A stretch of DNA of 38,141 bases from Verrucomicrobiota bacterium. Its GTDB lineage: Bacteria; Verrucomicrobiota; Verrucomicrobiia; Limisphaerales; SXTU01. Location: NCBI GenBank assembly GCA_016235545.1, contig JACRKB010000083.1:1-38141 (forward strand), read 5' to 3'. The stretch's first letter is position 1; each line of letters begins with the position of its first letter. The notes beneath the pieces were generated by a model that did not search any database, was not told the DNA's origin, and saw nothing but the letters and a program-made list of their open reading frames with translations. This document shows, piece by piece, positions 1 to 7,747 of this stretch. Both the position numbers and the translations under genes were made by a program.

Positions 1-572
1 AGCAGTGAGAGCAGGTCCTCGCGGTGGTAGAAATCCTCGCTCGTGGAGGCCAGCAGGTAGCGGAAGAGCACTGCACGGCGCGGCTCCTTGTTCCACACGA
101 TGCGGCGGGCCAGCGCCTTGAGCAGCGCCCGGTCCTGGGCGGGCGGGAGCGCGTGGAGGAGCTTGCCCAGCGGGTCGGGGATGAGGACATCCAGGTTTAA
201 CCGGGTGACGAAGCGTTCGAGGCTTACTTCGCGCAGCCTGATGGCATGCGTGGCGCCGTCCTCGGTGATGAGCCGCGCGTTCGTGGGCCGCTGGGCCAGC
301 TTGCGCAGGAGCACGGGCCACTCGCTCGATGGCAATGTCTGCCGGTCGAGCAATTCGGAGAAGGCCGCCTGCTGCGTGAGCGTGGGCGTGAAGAGCGGCG
401 AGAAGAGCAGGTCCACCTCGTAATCCTCCAGCGCGTCGAGCTGGCTGGTGAGGAACGCGCCCAGCTCGTCACGGCTCACCGAGTAGTGGGACGCGAGGTG
501 GTCCACCACCTGTTTGAGGAGCGCGCGGGGCTGTTCCAGCTCCGCCGCCACCGCGTCCACGAAGGCTTGCAT
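1..572 (-). CDS. Hypothetical protein, C-terminus cut by window edge
   Basis: This reading frame is open on the minus strand to the left edge; the ORF track omits it because no stop lies inside the window. Translation from the ATG at 572 begins MQAFVDAVAAELEQPRALLK and gives about 190 residues. It is predicted soluble and mostly helical, with no signal peptide, membrane segment or motif I recognise. The frame extends upstream to another ATG at 656, but that stretch overlaps a dispersed repeat (GGGCGCATCTCA family), so I prefer the internal start. Neither start has a clear ribosome binding site. Third-position GC is high, as in neighbouring real genes. I assign no function. It is divergent from the pilus/secretion genes starting at 995. 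Confidence 0.6.
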   Translation of the reverse strand, partial: MQAFVDAVAAELEQPRALLKQVVDHLASHYSVSRDELGAFLTSQLDALEDYEVDLLFSPLFTPTLTQQAAFSELLDRQTLPSSEWPVLLRKLAQRPTNARLITEDGATHAIRLREVSLERFVTRLNLDVLIPDPLGKLLHALPPAQDRALLKALARRIVWNKEPRRAVLFRYLLASTSEDFYHREDLLSL

Positions 573-637
573 GGCGCGGAGTATGCGGGCGGGCAGGTCG
601 TTTGCAACCGGGAAGCCCCCCGCCGCCGCCGCATTGC

Positions 638-726
638 GGGCGCATCTCAATTTCATGCGGGCCAAAGAGAGATTCGCTGAGGCGACTCCAGCCGGTCGTA
701 GTCCTGATCCAGTGCGGGGAAGGGCG
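638..726. repeat. Decayed copy of GGGCGCATCTCA repeat family
   Basis: The stretch contains gggcgcatctcaatttc and, further on, cctgatccagtgcggggaag. Both blocks recur in the same order in the intact nested palindrome at 36184-36356. The copy is degenerate and lacks the second palindrome arm. It occupies the left half of the 422-bp gap between the first gene and the one at 995; the right half holds a second repeat family. I see no additional gene in the gap. Confidence 0.55.
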
Positions 727-737
727 GGATTTGCCAA

Positions 738-902
738 CGATTCGTTAGCCACGGTTGGAACACGGATCAGACACGGATGGGGACGAGGAAACGCGGCCTC
801 CCAAGGAGACGAGCGCGCACACCAAACGGTGGTGGCGAACACGGCAGGCATCGTCAAGACAGTTGCCTGCTGTTCCGTGTTCCATCCGTGGCTAATGAAT
901 CG
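738..902. repeat. CACGGATGG-family inverted repeat, about 165 bp
   Basis: The left arm (738-766, containing TTAGCCACGGTTGGAACACGG) and the right arm (874-902, containing CCGTGTTCCATCCGTGGCTA) are near-perfect reverse complements separated by about 107 bp. The left half is homologous over about 100 bp to the reverse complement of 3715-3818 and also to 15099-15150. It is a dispersed element lying upstream of the gene at 995. ORFs drawn through it are artefacts. Confidence 0.8.
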
Positions 903-994
903 CTGTCCCAGGCTGTCTTGGCGCCCCGGCATGTGCGTTTGCAAAAGCGCGCTCGACAGCCGCGCGTGCTCCGTGCGACAAAACGCGCGACCAA

Positions 995-1840
995 ATGGCC
1001 GCCCTGACTCCCAGCGAAGAAGCCCAGTTGCAGCAGACGATCGAGATGTTCCGCGTGATCACTCAGTCGCAGCCGCTGGACTATCAGTCGCTGGAAATCC
1101 TCAAGGAAGCCTACATGAAGCTGGGGATGCAGAAGGACGTGGTGGACACGTCCAAGCGCATCGCCGAGGCCTACGTCCAGCTCGGCCAGCTCAGCTCCGC
1201 CATCATGGAGTATGAGACGATCCTCCAGCGGTTCCCCGATGACCCCGACGTGCGCAAGGCGCTCACCGAGATTGAGAACAAGACCAACAGCTTTGCAGGC
1301 CGCGGCACCGAGCCATCCCCGCCACCCAACGCGCTCGCCACCGAACCAGGCAAGGGCAGGCCCGGCAGCCTCGCCGCCAAAGTCGGCGCGGAGCAGGACG
1401 ACGGCAAGGCCGCGATGCAGCGCCTCTTCGTGGACAGCAAGCTGGTCAATGCCCAGGACTTCGGACGCCTCTGGTTCACCCCCGGCGCGGAGCCGCCCAT
1501 GCAGGTCAACGACCCGTTCCTCCAAGTCATGGCGGACAAGGGCGTGCTGGGCATGGACAAGTCTCTCAAACTCGTCATCGAGCGCGCCCGCATCGGCTAC
1601 CTGCCCCTCGACAAATACGAGATAGACAACGATCTCGGGAAGAGCTTCCCGCGCGCTGTCTGCCTCAAGTGGTGCATCCTGCCCTTCGACCGCATGAGCA
1701 AGTCCGTGCTCGTCGCCACAGCCAACCCCTTCAACAAGCAGGCCGCCGCGGAGCTGCAGGCAGCCACCCCCAGCCGCCTGCTCTGGTATATGACCTCGCC
1801 ACCCGACCTGGTGAAGGCCATCAAGAAAATCTTCCGCTAG
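995..1840 (+). CDS. TPR protein with GspE/MshE N-terminal-like domain
   Basis: This 281-residue cytoplasmic protein has an N-terminal helical region resembling tetratricopeptide repeats (about residues 10-95: EILKEAYMKLGMQKD, SAIMEYETILQRFPDDPDVR). A Pro/Ala-rich linker (about 100-130) follows. The C-terminal region (about 135-280) resembles the GspE/MshE N-terminal domain; its segment around LPFDRMSKSVLVATANPFN parallels the equivalent segment (LPVSRLENKLFLAMADPLN) of the next gene product. The stop lies only six bases before the downstream GspE-type ATPase gene, so the two are almost certainly co-transcribed. It has no ATPase motifs. I infer an accessory or regulatory partner of the ATPase in type IV pilus or type II secretion assembly, possibly binding a nucleotide such as c-di-GMP as MshE N-domains do. 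That function is inference only. Confidence 0.85.
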   Translation: MAALTPSEEAQLQQTIEMFRVITQSQPLDYQSLEILKEAYMKLGMQKDVVDTSKRIAEAYVQLGQLSSAIMEYETILQRFPDDPDVRKALTEIENKTNSFAGRGTEPSPPPNALATEPGKGRPGSLAAKVGAEQDDGKAAMQRLFVDSKLVNAQDFGRLWFTPGAEPPMQVNDPFLQVMADKGVLGMDKSLKLVIERARIGYLPLDKYEIDNDLGKSFPRAVCLKWCILPFDRMSKSVLVATANPFNKQAAAELQAATPSRLLWYMTSPPDLVKAIKKIFR

Positions 1841-1846
1841 TCCGCC

Positions 1847-3583
1847 GTGAGCCTCGCACCTGTCAAATCCTTCGGAGAACGCATCGCCGATGCCCTCGTC
1901 GAGGACAACCTCCTGACCGCACAACAGGTCGAGGAACTCGTAGCCCTCCAAAAAAAGGAAGGCACGCGCCTCCTGAAGCTCCTCATAGACAAAGCCTACG
2001 TCAGCGACGCCGACATGGTCGTCGCCATGGGCCGCGTGCTCAACACACCGCCAGTCAACCTCGCCCGCGTCGTCATCCCCCCAGAGATCGCCGGCCTCGT
2101 CCCCCGGGAAGTAGCCCTCAACTACAAAGTCCTCCCCGTCTCCCGCCTCGAGAACAAGCTTTTCCTGGCGATGGCCGACCCGCTCAACGTCCTGGCCCTC
2201 GACGACGTCAAACGGATCACCAAGCTCGAGGTGACGCCCATGATCGCCTCCGAACGGGCGATCCTCGACAAGATTAACAACCTCGAAACCTCCCAGGGCG
2301 GCGGGATGGAGGAGATCATCAAGAAGTCGGCCGAGATGGACGCCGACGCCGAGGGTGCCGAGCTCGTCGCCGAGGAGGCCGACAATGCCAGCGTGGACGC
2401 GCTCGCTGCCGCCGGTGAGGAAGCCCCCGTCATCAAGCTCGCCAACCTCATCCTCGTCCAGGCCATCCGCGACCGGGCCTCCGACATCCACATCGAGCCC
2501 TTCGAGAAATCCGTCCGCCTCCGCTACCGCGTGGACGGAGCGCTGATGGACATGCCACCGCCTCCCAAATCCATGCAGGGGGCGCTCACATCGCGCATCA
2601 AGATCATGTCGAACCTCGACATCGCCGAGCGCCGCCTCCCGCAGGACGGCCGCATGAGGATGCGCGTGTCCGGCAAGGACATTGACCTGCGCGTCTCCAT
2701 GCTCCCCGTCGTCCACGGCGAGAAGGTCGTCCTGCGCGTCCTCGACAAGTCGAACCTCACCGCGAGCATAGACAAGCTCGGCCTCGACGCCGACACCTTC
2801 AAACGCTTCAAGTCCGCCGTGGACGCCCCGCACGGCCTCATCCTCGTCACCGGCCCCACCGGCTCTGGCAAGACCACCACGCTCTACTCCGCCCTCAACG
2901 AGCTTAACAACCCAGACTATAACATCGTCACCGTCGAGGACCCCGTTGAATTCCAAATCCCGGGCATCAACCAGGTGCCGGTGAAGAAGGAGATCGGCCT
3001 CACCTTCGCCGCCGCGCTGCGCTCCATCCTCCGCCAGGACCCGGACATCATCATGCTCGGCGAAATCCGCGACGAGGAGACCGCCGAGATCGCCGTCGAG
3101 GCCGCGCTCACCGGCCACCAGGTGCTCTCCACCATGCACTGCAATGACGCACCCGGGGCCATCTCCCGCCTCGACGACATGGGCATCGCCCCCTTCCTCA
3201 TTTCCAGCTCGGTCATCCTCGCCTGCGCCCAGCGCCTCATGCGCCGCATCTGCCCCGGGTGCAAGGAGCCGGTCAACTACCCGGCCAAGATATTCGAGCA
3301 GCTTGATCTGGATCCCAAGTTCTTCGCCGGCGCCCAGCTGTTCAAAGGCAACGGTTGCGAGCGCTGCAAAAACTCCGGCTACACGGGCCGCTGCGCCATC
3401 ATTGAGGTGATGACTGTCACCGATGACATTCGCAAGCTCGTCATCGCCCGCTCCAGCGCGGCTGAGATCGCCAAGGTCGCCGTCTCGCAAGGCATGAAGA
3501 ACCTTCGCCACTGCGCCCTCGACAAAGTCCACGAAGGCATCTCCACCCTCGAACAAGTGCTCGTCCTCACATCAAGCCACTGA
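1847..3583 (+). CDS. gspE: GspE/PilB-type secretion or pilus assembly ATPase
   Basis: This is a 578-residue hexameric ATPase of the GspE/PulE/PilB family, which drives pseudopilus or type IV pilus polymerisation at the inner membrane. An N-terminal MshEN-type domain occupies about residues 10-150. The catalytic core follows, with Walker A GPTGSGKTTT (336-345), an aspartate-box region, Walker B around DPDIIMLGEIRD (about 400), and a His-box GHQVLSTMH. The four-cysteine zinc-binding motif has CPGC (469-472) and CERC (504-507). Length is normal for the family. The start is GTG at 1847, six bases after the preceding stop, with no strong ribosome binding site. Sequence alone does not separate GspE from PilB, and no other pilus or secretion genes are in the window, so the symbol is provisional. 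Confidence 0.95.
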   Translation: MSLAPVKSFGERIADALVEDNLLTAQQVEELVALQKKEGTRLLKLLIDKAYVSDADMVVAMGRVLNTPPVNLARVVIPPEIAGLVPREVALNYKVLPVSRLENKLFLAMADPLNVLALDDVKRITKLEVTPMIASERAILDKINNLETSQGGGMEEIIKKSAEMDADAEGAELVAEEADNASVDALAAAGEEAPVIKLANLILVQAIRDRASDIHIEPFEKSVRLRYRVDGALMDMPPPPKSMQGALTSRIKIMSNLDIAERRLPQDGRMRMRVSGKDIDLRVSMLPVVHGEKVVLRVLDKSNLTASIDKLGLDADTFKRFKSAVDAPHGLILVTGPTGSGKTTTLYSALNELNNPDYNIVTVEDPVEFQIPGINQVPVKKEIGLTFAAALRSILRQDPDIIMLGEIRDEETAEIAVEAALTGHQVLSTMHCNDAPGAISRLDDMGIAPFLISSSVILACAQRLMRRICPGCKEPVNYPAKIFEQLDLDPKFFAGAQLFKGNGCERCKNSGYTGRCAIIEVMTVTDDIRKLVIARSSAAEIAKVAVSQGMKNLRHCALDKVHEGISTLEQVLVLTSSH

Positions 3584-3678
3584 GCCGGGCACAGGAGCGG
3601 AGGATTTGACAGGAAAGCAGGAGGGATTGCCGCGGATGGCCCCACTATATCCCGGACTCCGAGATGGGAATTGGACAA

Positions 3679-3818
3679 CCACGGATGGACACCGATGCGC
3701 ATGGATGAAAACAAGCCCAAGGCCAGTGTTTGGTGTGTGCACGCAGCTCCTTGGGAGGATGCGTTTTCCTCGTTCCCATCCGTGTGCCTTCTGTGTTCCA
3801 TCCGTGGCTAAAGAATCG
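3679..3818. repeat. CACGGATGG-family inverted repeat, second copy
   Basis: The left arm CCACGGATGGACAC (3679-3692) pairs with GTGTTCCATCCGTGG (3793-3807). Read on the minus strand, about 3715-3818 matches the element starting at 738 over roughly 100 bp, including the internal blocks ACGAGGAAA and CTCCCAAGGAG. It fills much of the 329-bp gap between the ATPase gene (ending 3583) and the DUF1549/DUF1553 gene (starting 3913). The upstream extension of the 3730-6096 ORF reads through it and is not coding. Confidence 0.78.
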
Positions 3819-3912
3819 TTCCGCCGGAGGCTGGTGCCACCCAGCCGGCTTCGGCGTTCGCGGCGTTCCGTTTGAATCGCCCTCACGCGGCCATCATCTA
3901 TCCTCCGCGTCC

Positions 3913-6096
3913 ATGAACCACCTGCGCCTTGCTTTGCCTGTCTCGCTCGCCCTCGCGGTGACGTGCGCCGTCATCAGCGCGGCGGCGGAAAAAAAGGCCC
4001 CGGCGAAGAAAGCCGCGCCACAGACGCCTTGGTCCTTCCTTCCGCTCCGCGAAACGCCGCCGCCCAAAGTCCGCAACACCAGGTGGCCGCAAACCCAGAT
4101 TGACCACTTCCTCCTCGCGAAGATGGACAAGGCCGGCGTGAAGCCCGCCCCGCCCGCCGACCCGCGCACGCTCATCCGCCGCCTTCACTTCGACCTCACC
4201 GGTCTTCCGCCCACACCCGAGGAGGTTGAGGCGTTCGTCCGCGACTTCTCACTTTCCCACTCTCCCACTTTCTCACCGGCAAGCGGCGCAGGTGCGAAAG
4301 TGAGCAGGCGAGAAAATGAGAGCCGAGCCATCACCGCAGCAGTCGAACGCCTCCTCTCCTCCCCCCACTACGGCGAACGCTACGCACGCTACTGGCTCGA
4401 CCTCGCGCGCTATGTGGACAAGACCGGCTCGTGGCTGGAGAAAACCACCTCCGCGCACCTCTACCGCGACTGGGTCATCAAAGCCTTCAACGACGACATG
4501 CCCTACGACCAGTTCGTCATGCGGCAGATCGCAGCCGACCGACTCATCGAAGAAGCCGAGTCCAAAGTCCAAAGTCCAAAGTCCAACGCCGACGCCGCCC
4601 CGGACAAGTCGCCCGCCTCTCAACTATCAACTATCAACTCTCAACCGTCGCGCAGCGACCTCCACGCCCTCGCCTTCCTCGGCCTCGCGCCGACTTACTG
4701 GAAGGAACTCCAGCTCCCGCCTGACCTCATCAAGGGCACCGTCGCCGACGAATGGGAGGAGCACGTGGACACCCTCAGCCGCACCTTCCTCGGCCTCACG
4801 CTCGCCTGCGCCCGCTGCCACGACCACAAGTCCGACCCCATCACCGCCGCCGACTACTACGGCATCGCCGGTGTCTTCGCGAGCGTGCGCCACGCCGAGG
4901 TGCCCACGATGGGCGACCAGTTCTGGCTGCCCGTGAAGAAAGCCCGCGAGTCCGTCGCCGCGCTGGAGAAGGAGCGCGACGAGTTGAAGAAGAAGAAGCC
5001 CGCGCCCGCCAACCTCACCAACCAGGTCGCCGTCATCGAACAGAAAATCACCACCCTCAAGACCAGCACGCCGCACTTCAACATGGCGATGGCCACCGCC
5101 GTCGAGGACGCCGCCCTCTTCGTCATCCCGGCCAGCAACAACAAAGGCACCGTCCTCGACTTCAAGCCCGGCCAGGCTCTCGACCTTGAGCTGATGAAGC
5201 GTGGCGACCCGAACAACACCGGCGATATCGTCCCGCGCCGCTTCCTCTCCGCCTTCCCCGCGAAGGACGGCCAGCCCCGCCGCTTCACCACCGGCAGCGG
5301 ACGCCTCGAACTTGCCCAGGCCATCGTGCAGGAGGCCGCCCCGCTCACCGCCCGCGTCATCGTGAACCGCATCTGGCGGCACCACTTCGGGCGCGGCATC
5401 GTGGACACGCCCAGCGAGTTCGGCGTCACCGGCGACCCGCCCTCGCACCCGGAGTTGCTCGACGACCTCACCGCGCGCTTCATCAAGAACGGCTGGTCCA
5501 TCAAGTGGCTGCACCGCGAAATCCTCCTCTCCGCCGCGTGGCAGCAAAGCTCCCTCGCGCCCGACTCCGAGAAGCGTGACCCGGAGAACCGGCTCTTCGC
5601 CCGCATGCCCCGCCACCGGCTCGACTTCGAGGCGTGGCGCGACACCACGCTCGCCGCCGCCGGCACGCTCGACCGCAGCTTCGGCGGCGTCGCCACGCTG
5701 CTCACCTCTGAGCAAAACCTCCGCCGCACGCTTTACGGCATCGTGGACCGCCACGAACTGGAGCCGATGCTGCGCATCCACGACTTCCCCGACCCCGCCG
5801 CCCACAGCGCCTCGCGCACCGAGACGGCCACCGCGCTGCAAATGCTCTTCTCGTTGAACAGCCCCTTCCTCCTCGCGCAAGCCGACGCCCTCGCCGCGCG
5901 CCTGGAAAAGGAAGCCGGTCCCGCGTTGAGCGACCGCGTCACCCGCGCCCACGCCGTCCTCTTCCAACGCCCGGCGACCGCGAAGGAACTCGCCATGGCG
6001 ACCCGCTTCCTCACCGGCCGCGAGACGGACAAGAAAGCCTGGTCCGAATACGCCCAAGCCCTGCTCGCCAGCAACGAAACGCAGTTTGTGGACTGA
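3913..6096 (+). CDS. DUF1549/DUF1553 secreted protein (lacks PSCyt1)
   Basis: This 727-residue predicted exported protein is of the planctomycete/verrucomicrobial DUF1549-DUF1553 family, whose biochemical role is not established. The start at 3913 gives a classic signal peptide (MNHLRLALPVSLALAVTCAV, cleavage near ISAAA); the track start at 3730 reads through a repeat. DUF1549 covers roughly residues 35-330, with landmarks HFDLTGLPPTPEE, SPHYGERYARYWLDLARY and the hallmark CARCHDHKSDPI near 299. DUF1553 covers about 440-700 (LTARVIVNRIWRHHFGRGIV, HPELLDDL). The cytochrome-c-like PSCyt1 domain often found at the N-terminus is absent. Two in-frame low-complexity insertions (codons covering 4245-4323 and 4558-4645) are repeat-derived. 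Its usual partner, a DUF1501 protein, lies downstream at 7748 but is separated by repeats and a foreign-looking gene. Confidence 0.93.
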   Translation: MNHLRLALPVSLALAVTCAVISAAAEKKAPAKKAAPQTPWSFLPLRETPPPKVRNTRWPQTQIDHFLLAKMDKAGVKPAPPADPRTLIRRLHFDLTGLPPTPEEVEAFVRDFSLSHSPTFSPASGAGAKVSRRENESRAITAAVERLLSSPHYGERYARYWLDLARYVDKTGSWLEKTTSAHLYRDWVIKAFNDDMPYDQFVMRQIAADRLIEEAESKVQSPKSNADAAPDKSPASQLSTINSQPSRSDLHALAFLGLAPTYWKELQLPPDLIKGTVADEWEEHVDTLSRTFLGLTLACARCHDHKSDPITAADYYGIAGVFASVRHAEVPTMGDQFWLPVKKARESVAALEKERDELKKKKPAPANLTNQVAVIEQKITTLKTSTPHFNMAMATAVEDAALFVIPASNNKGTVLDFKPGQALDLELMKRGDPNNTGDIVPRRFLSAFPAKDGQPRRFTTGSGRLELAQAIVQEAAPLTARVIVNRIWRHHFGRGIVDTPSEFGVTGDPPSHPELLDDLTARFIKNGWSIKWLHREILLSAAWQQSSLAPDSEKRDPENRLFARMPRHRLDFEAWRDTTLAAAGTLDRSFGGVATLLTSEQNLRRTLYGIVDRHELEPMLRIHDFPDPAAHSASRTETATALQMLFSLNSPFLLAQADALAARLEKEAGPALSDRVTRAHAVLFQRPATAKELAMATRFLTGRETDKKAWSEYAQALLASNETQFVD
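4245..4323 (+). repeat. In-frame repeat insertion in DUF1549 domain
   Basis: The segment starts with cttctcactttcccactctc and ends with gcgaaagtgagcaggcgaga. The two halves are imperfect reverse complements. It encodes a Ser/Pro-rich stretch (SLSHSPTFSPASGAGAK) between the LPPTPEEVEAFVRD and SPHYGERYARYWLD landmarks, where family members normally have only a short linker. I interpret it as a mobile or expanding repeat tolerated as a surface loop. Confidence 0.6.
4558..4645 (+). repeat. In-frame 7-bp and 9-bp tandem repeats within DUF1549
   Basis: Tandem copies of AAAGTCC (tccaaagtccaaagtccaa, 4561 onward) are followed after a short spacer by tandem CAACTATCAACTATCAACTC (4621-4640). The encoded peptide SKVQSPKSNADAAPDK...SQLSTINSQPSR is low-complexity and unlike the flanking conserved domain. 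The reading frame is preserved. Confidence 0.65.
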
Positions 6097-6158
6097 GGGA
6101 TGAACGCGCCCAACCACCAACCGCTCCCGTCTCCGGCCAATGGTTCCCGGCCTTTGCC

Positions 6159-6308
6159 GGGTGGAACGGGCCACCGGCCCGTTGCGGCGGGCGACCCGCC
6201 CGCCGCCCGTGCGTGCGCCGGGAACGCTGCAATTAATTCGAGCGTCTCCTGTGCCGAAGCTCGGCGGCAGGTTGCCGCCGAGAACGGCCAAGTTGGCCGT
6301 TCCACCCG
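6159..6308. repeat. GGTGGAACGGGCCACC palindromic element, copy 1
   Basis: The element opens with GGGTGGAACGGGCCACCGGC, then contains a GC-rich palindrome (GGCGGGCGACCCGCCCGCC), a second palindrome (CGGCGGCAGGTTGCCGCCG), and closes with GGCCGTTCCACCC. A second copy in opposite orientation lies at 26199-26380. This is the first of three stacked, unrelated elements in the 867-bp gap 6097-6963. The ORF 6100-6942 reads straight through all of them and is rejected as a gene. Confidence 0.8.
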
Positions 6309-6407
6309 GGCAGAGTCCGCCCGCGCTCGTTTCAGTCGGGACGTCATCGCGACCGTGCCGGCGACTTCCAGTCGCCGTCCGTGGGCCGCGCCGGAGATGG
6401 GATGGCT

Positions 6408-6561
6408 ATGGAGTGCGGCGACTCGTCGCCGCTTTCTCCGCTTGGCCGACTTGTCGGCCAAGCAGGGCCGCGCGGAAGCGGCCCGTCGAGAACCCAGCGC
6501 GTGCAGCACTTCGACGGCGACAAGTCGCCTGCGGAAAGCGGTGACGAGTCACCGCACTCCA
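6408..6561. repeat. GGAGTGCGGCGACTCGTCGCC inverted repeat
   Basis: The left arm, around TGGAGTGCGGCGACTCGTCG (6408-6437), pairs with the right arm around CGGTGACGAGTCACCGCACT (6534-6561). Between them are smaller palindromes such as TTGGCCGACTTGTCGGCCAA and GGCGACAAGTCGCC. It is the second stacked element of the 6097-6963 gap. Confidence 0.75.
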
Positions 6562-6608
6562 AAGAGCCGCGCGCCCGCCCTGCCAACTGCGTGCGACGGT
6601 TGCGAGCC

Positions 6609-6810
6609 TTCGCCCTTCGCGGAGCGAGGGGAGAAGGTGGCCGGAGGCCGGATGAGGGGTTTCCTCCCCGTAGGAGACGACGTGAGGAGTCTCACTTCAA
6701 ATGCCGACTGCCGAGGGCGGGCTGCGGAACTCAGTGAGAGCCTCCTCACGTCGGCTCCTACCAGCCAAGGCAACCCCTCACCCCGGCCCTCTCCCCTTGC
6801 TCCGCAAAAG
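6609..6810. repeat. Nested inverted repeat, third element of the gap
   Basis: The outer arms are GAGGGGAGAAGGTGGCCGG...GATGAGGGG (6618-6660) and CCCCTCACCCCGGCCCTCTC (about 6775 onward). The inner arms are GTAGGAGACGACGTGAGGAG (6670-6689) and its near reverse complement CTCCTCACGTCGGCTCCTAC (6742-6761). The remaining 150 bp to the next gene at 6964 shows nothing recognisable. Confidence 0.75.
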
Positions 6811-6963
6811 GAGAGGGAGAAGACCTTCGGCGCAGTCGAGCTTCAGCAAAGCGAAACCGATTCGTGCGTAGGAACGCCCCCAGGTTCGGCGCGATGGCGT
6901 GCCGAACAGCAGCCGGGGCGGCTACGCTGCCACTACTCCTAAGCAACCATCCGCTCTCAAAGT

Positions 6964-7746
6964 ATGTCACGAGTTGTCCAACCTTCGGTTCGTGAAACAG
7001 CGTTTAGCTGTCCTCACTGCTCCGCGCTTACAACACAGTATTGGCACGCACTCTACGCGGCCGAAGTTGAAGGGGGTGACAAACTTCCATTGGTTCTTCG
7101 CGATGACCACAAAAGGAATGTTTTGGCCAATCGCGAGCTGAATGAAGTGGACAAGCAGCAGATGCTGAAGTTCTTCGAAAGGGTAAGACCTGGGCTCCCG
7201 CTGATTGAAGAGAATGAAGGAAAGTATGGGCAGCGTGTCCACAACTTGCACATTAGCAAGTGCTACAACTGCAAGAAAATCGCGGTCTGGCAGCATGAAA
7301 GGCTGCTGTTCCCGGTCACTAAAGGCGGAGTCCTACCAAACGCAGATTTGCCAGACGATGTCGCCCATGACTTCGAAGAGGCAAGAGAGATTGTAAACTC
7401 GTCACCTCGCGGCGCCGCTGCACTGCTTCGTCTTTGTGTCCAGAAGCTATGCAAGCACCTTGGTGAAGCGGGTAAGAACATAGATGACGATATTGCAAGT
7501 CTCGTAAGGAAGGGCCTCAATCCACTCGTCCAGCAGACTTTGGACATTGTGCGGGTAGTCGGAAATGAAGCCGTGCATCCAGGGACGTTAGACCTGAAGG
7601 ATGACACTGACACAGCACTTCGGCTTTTCGAACTGGTCAATGCGATTGCAGAGCAGATGATTTCGCACCCCAAAGTCGTAAGTCAGATGTATGCGAAACT
7701 ACCCGAATCCAAACGAAAAGCGATTCAGGCCCGGGACAAGAAGTAA
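6964..7746 (+). CDS. DUF4145 protein with N-terminal Cys pairs
   Basis: This is a 260-residue predicted cytoplasmic protein. The N-terminal half carries two CxxC pairs (CPHC near residue 16 and CYNC near 100), suggesting a zinc ribbon. The C-terminal half (about 135-235) fits DUF4145: EEAREIVNSSPRGAAALLRL, then a helical segment ending in VRVVGNEAVHPG. DUF4145 is an uncharacterised helical domain that often occurs as a single-gene insertion or near restriction-modification and defence genes. GC content is visibly lower than in the flanking secretome genes and codon use is more mixed, which suggests transfer. The stop is one base before the ATG of the DUF1501 gene, so translation may be coupled. 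It lies between two genes that are normally adjacent. Confidence 0.88.
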   Translation: MSRVVQPSVRETAFSCPHCSALTTQYWHALYAAEVEGGDKLPLVLRDDHKRNVLANRELNEVDKQQMLKFFERVRPGLPLIEENEGKYGQRVHNLHISKCYNCKKIAVWQHERLLFPVTKGGVLPNADLPDDVAHDFEEAREIVNSSPRGAAALLRLCVQKLCKHLGEAGKNIDDDIASLVRKGLNPLVQQTLDIVRVVGNEAVHPGTLDLKDDTDTALRLFELVNAIAEQMISHPKVVSQMYAKLPESKRKAIQARDKK

Positions 7747-7747
7747 C

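Noticed and set aside
854-3556. 900-residue minus-strand ORF
   Set aside because: It is the antisense shadow of the TPR/GspE gene pair; its composition (Asp/Glu/Gly/Val-rich) is an artefact of GC-rich codons, and the plus strand has clear domain motifs.
6100-6942. 280-residue plus-strand ORF
   Set aside because: It reads through three palindromic repeat elements, shows no conserved motif and has arginine/proline-rich shadow composition.
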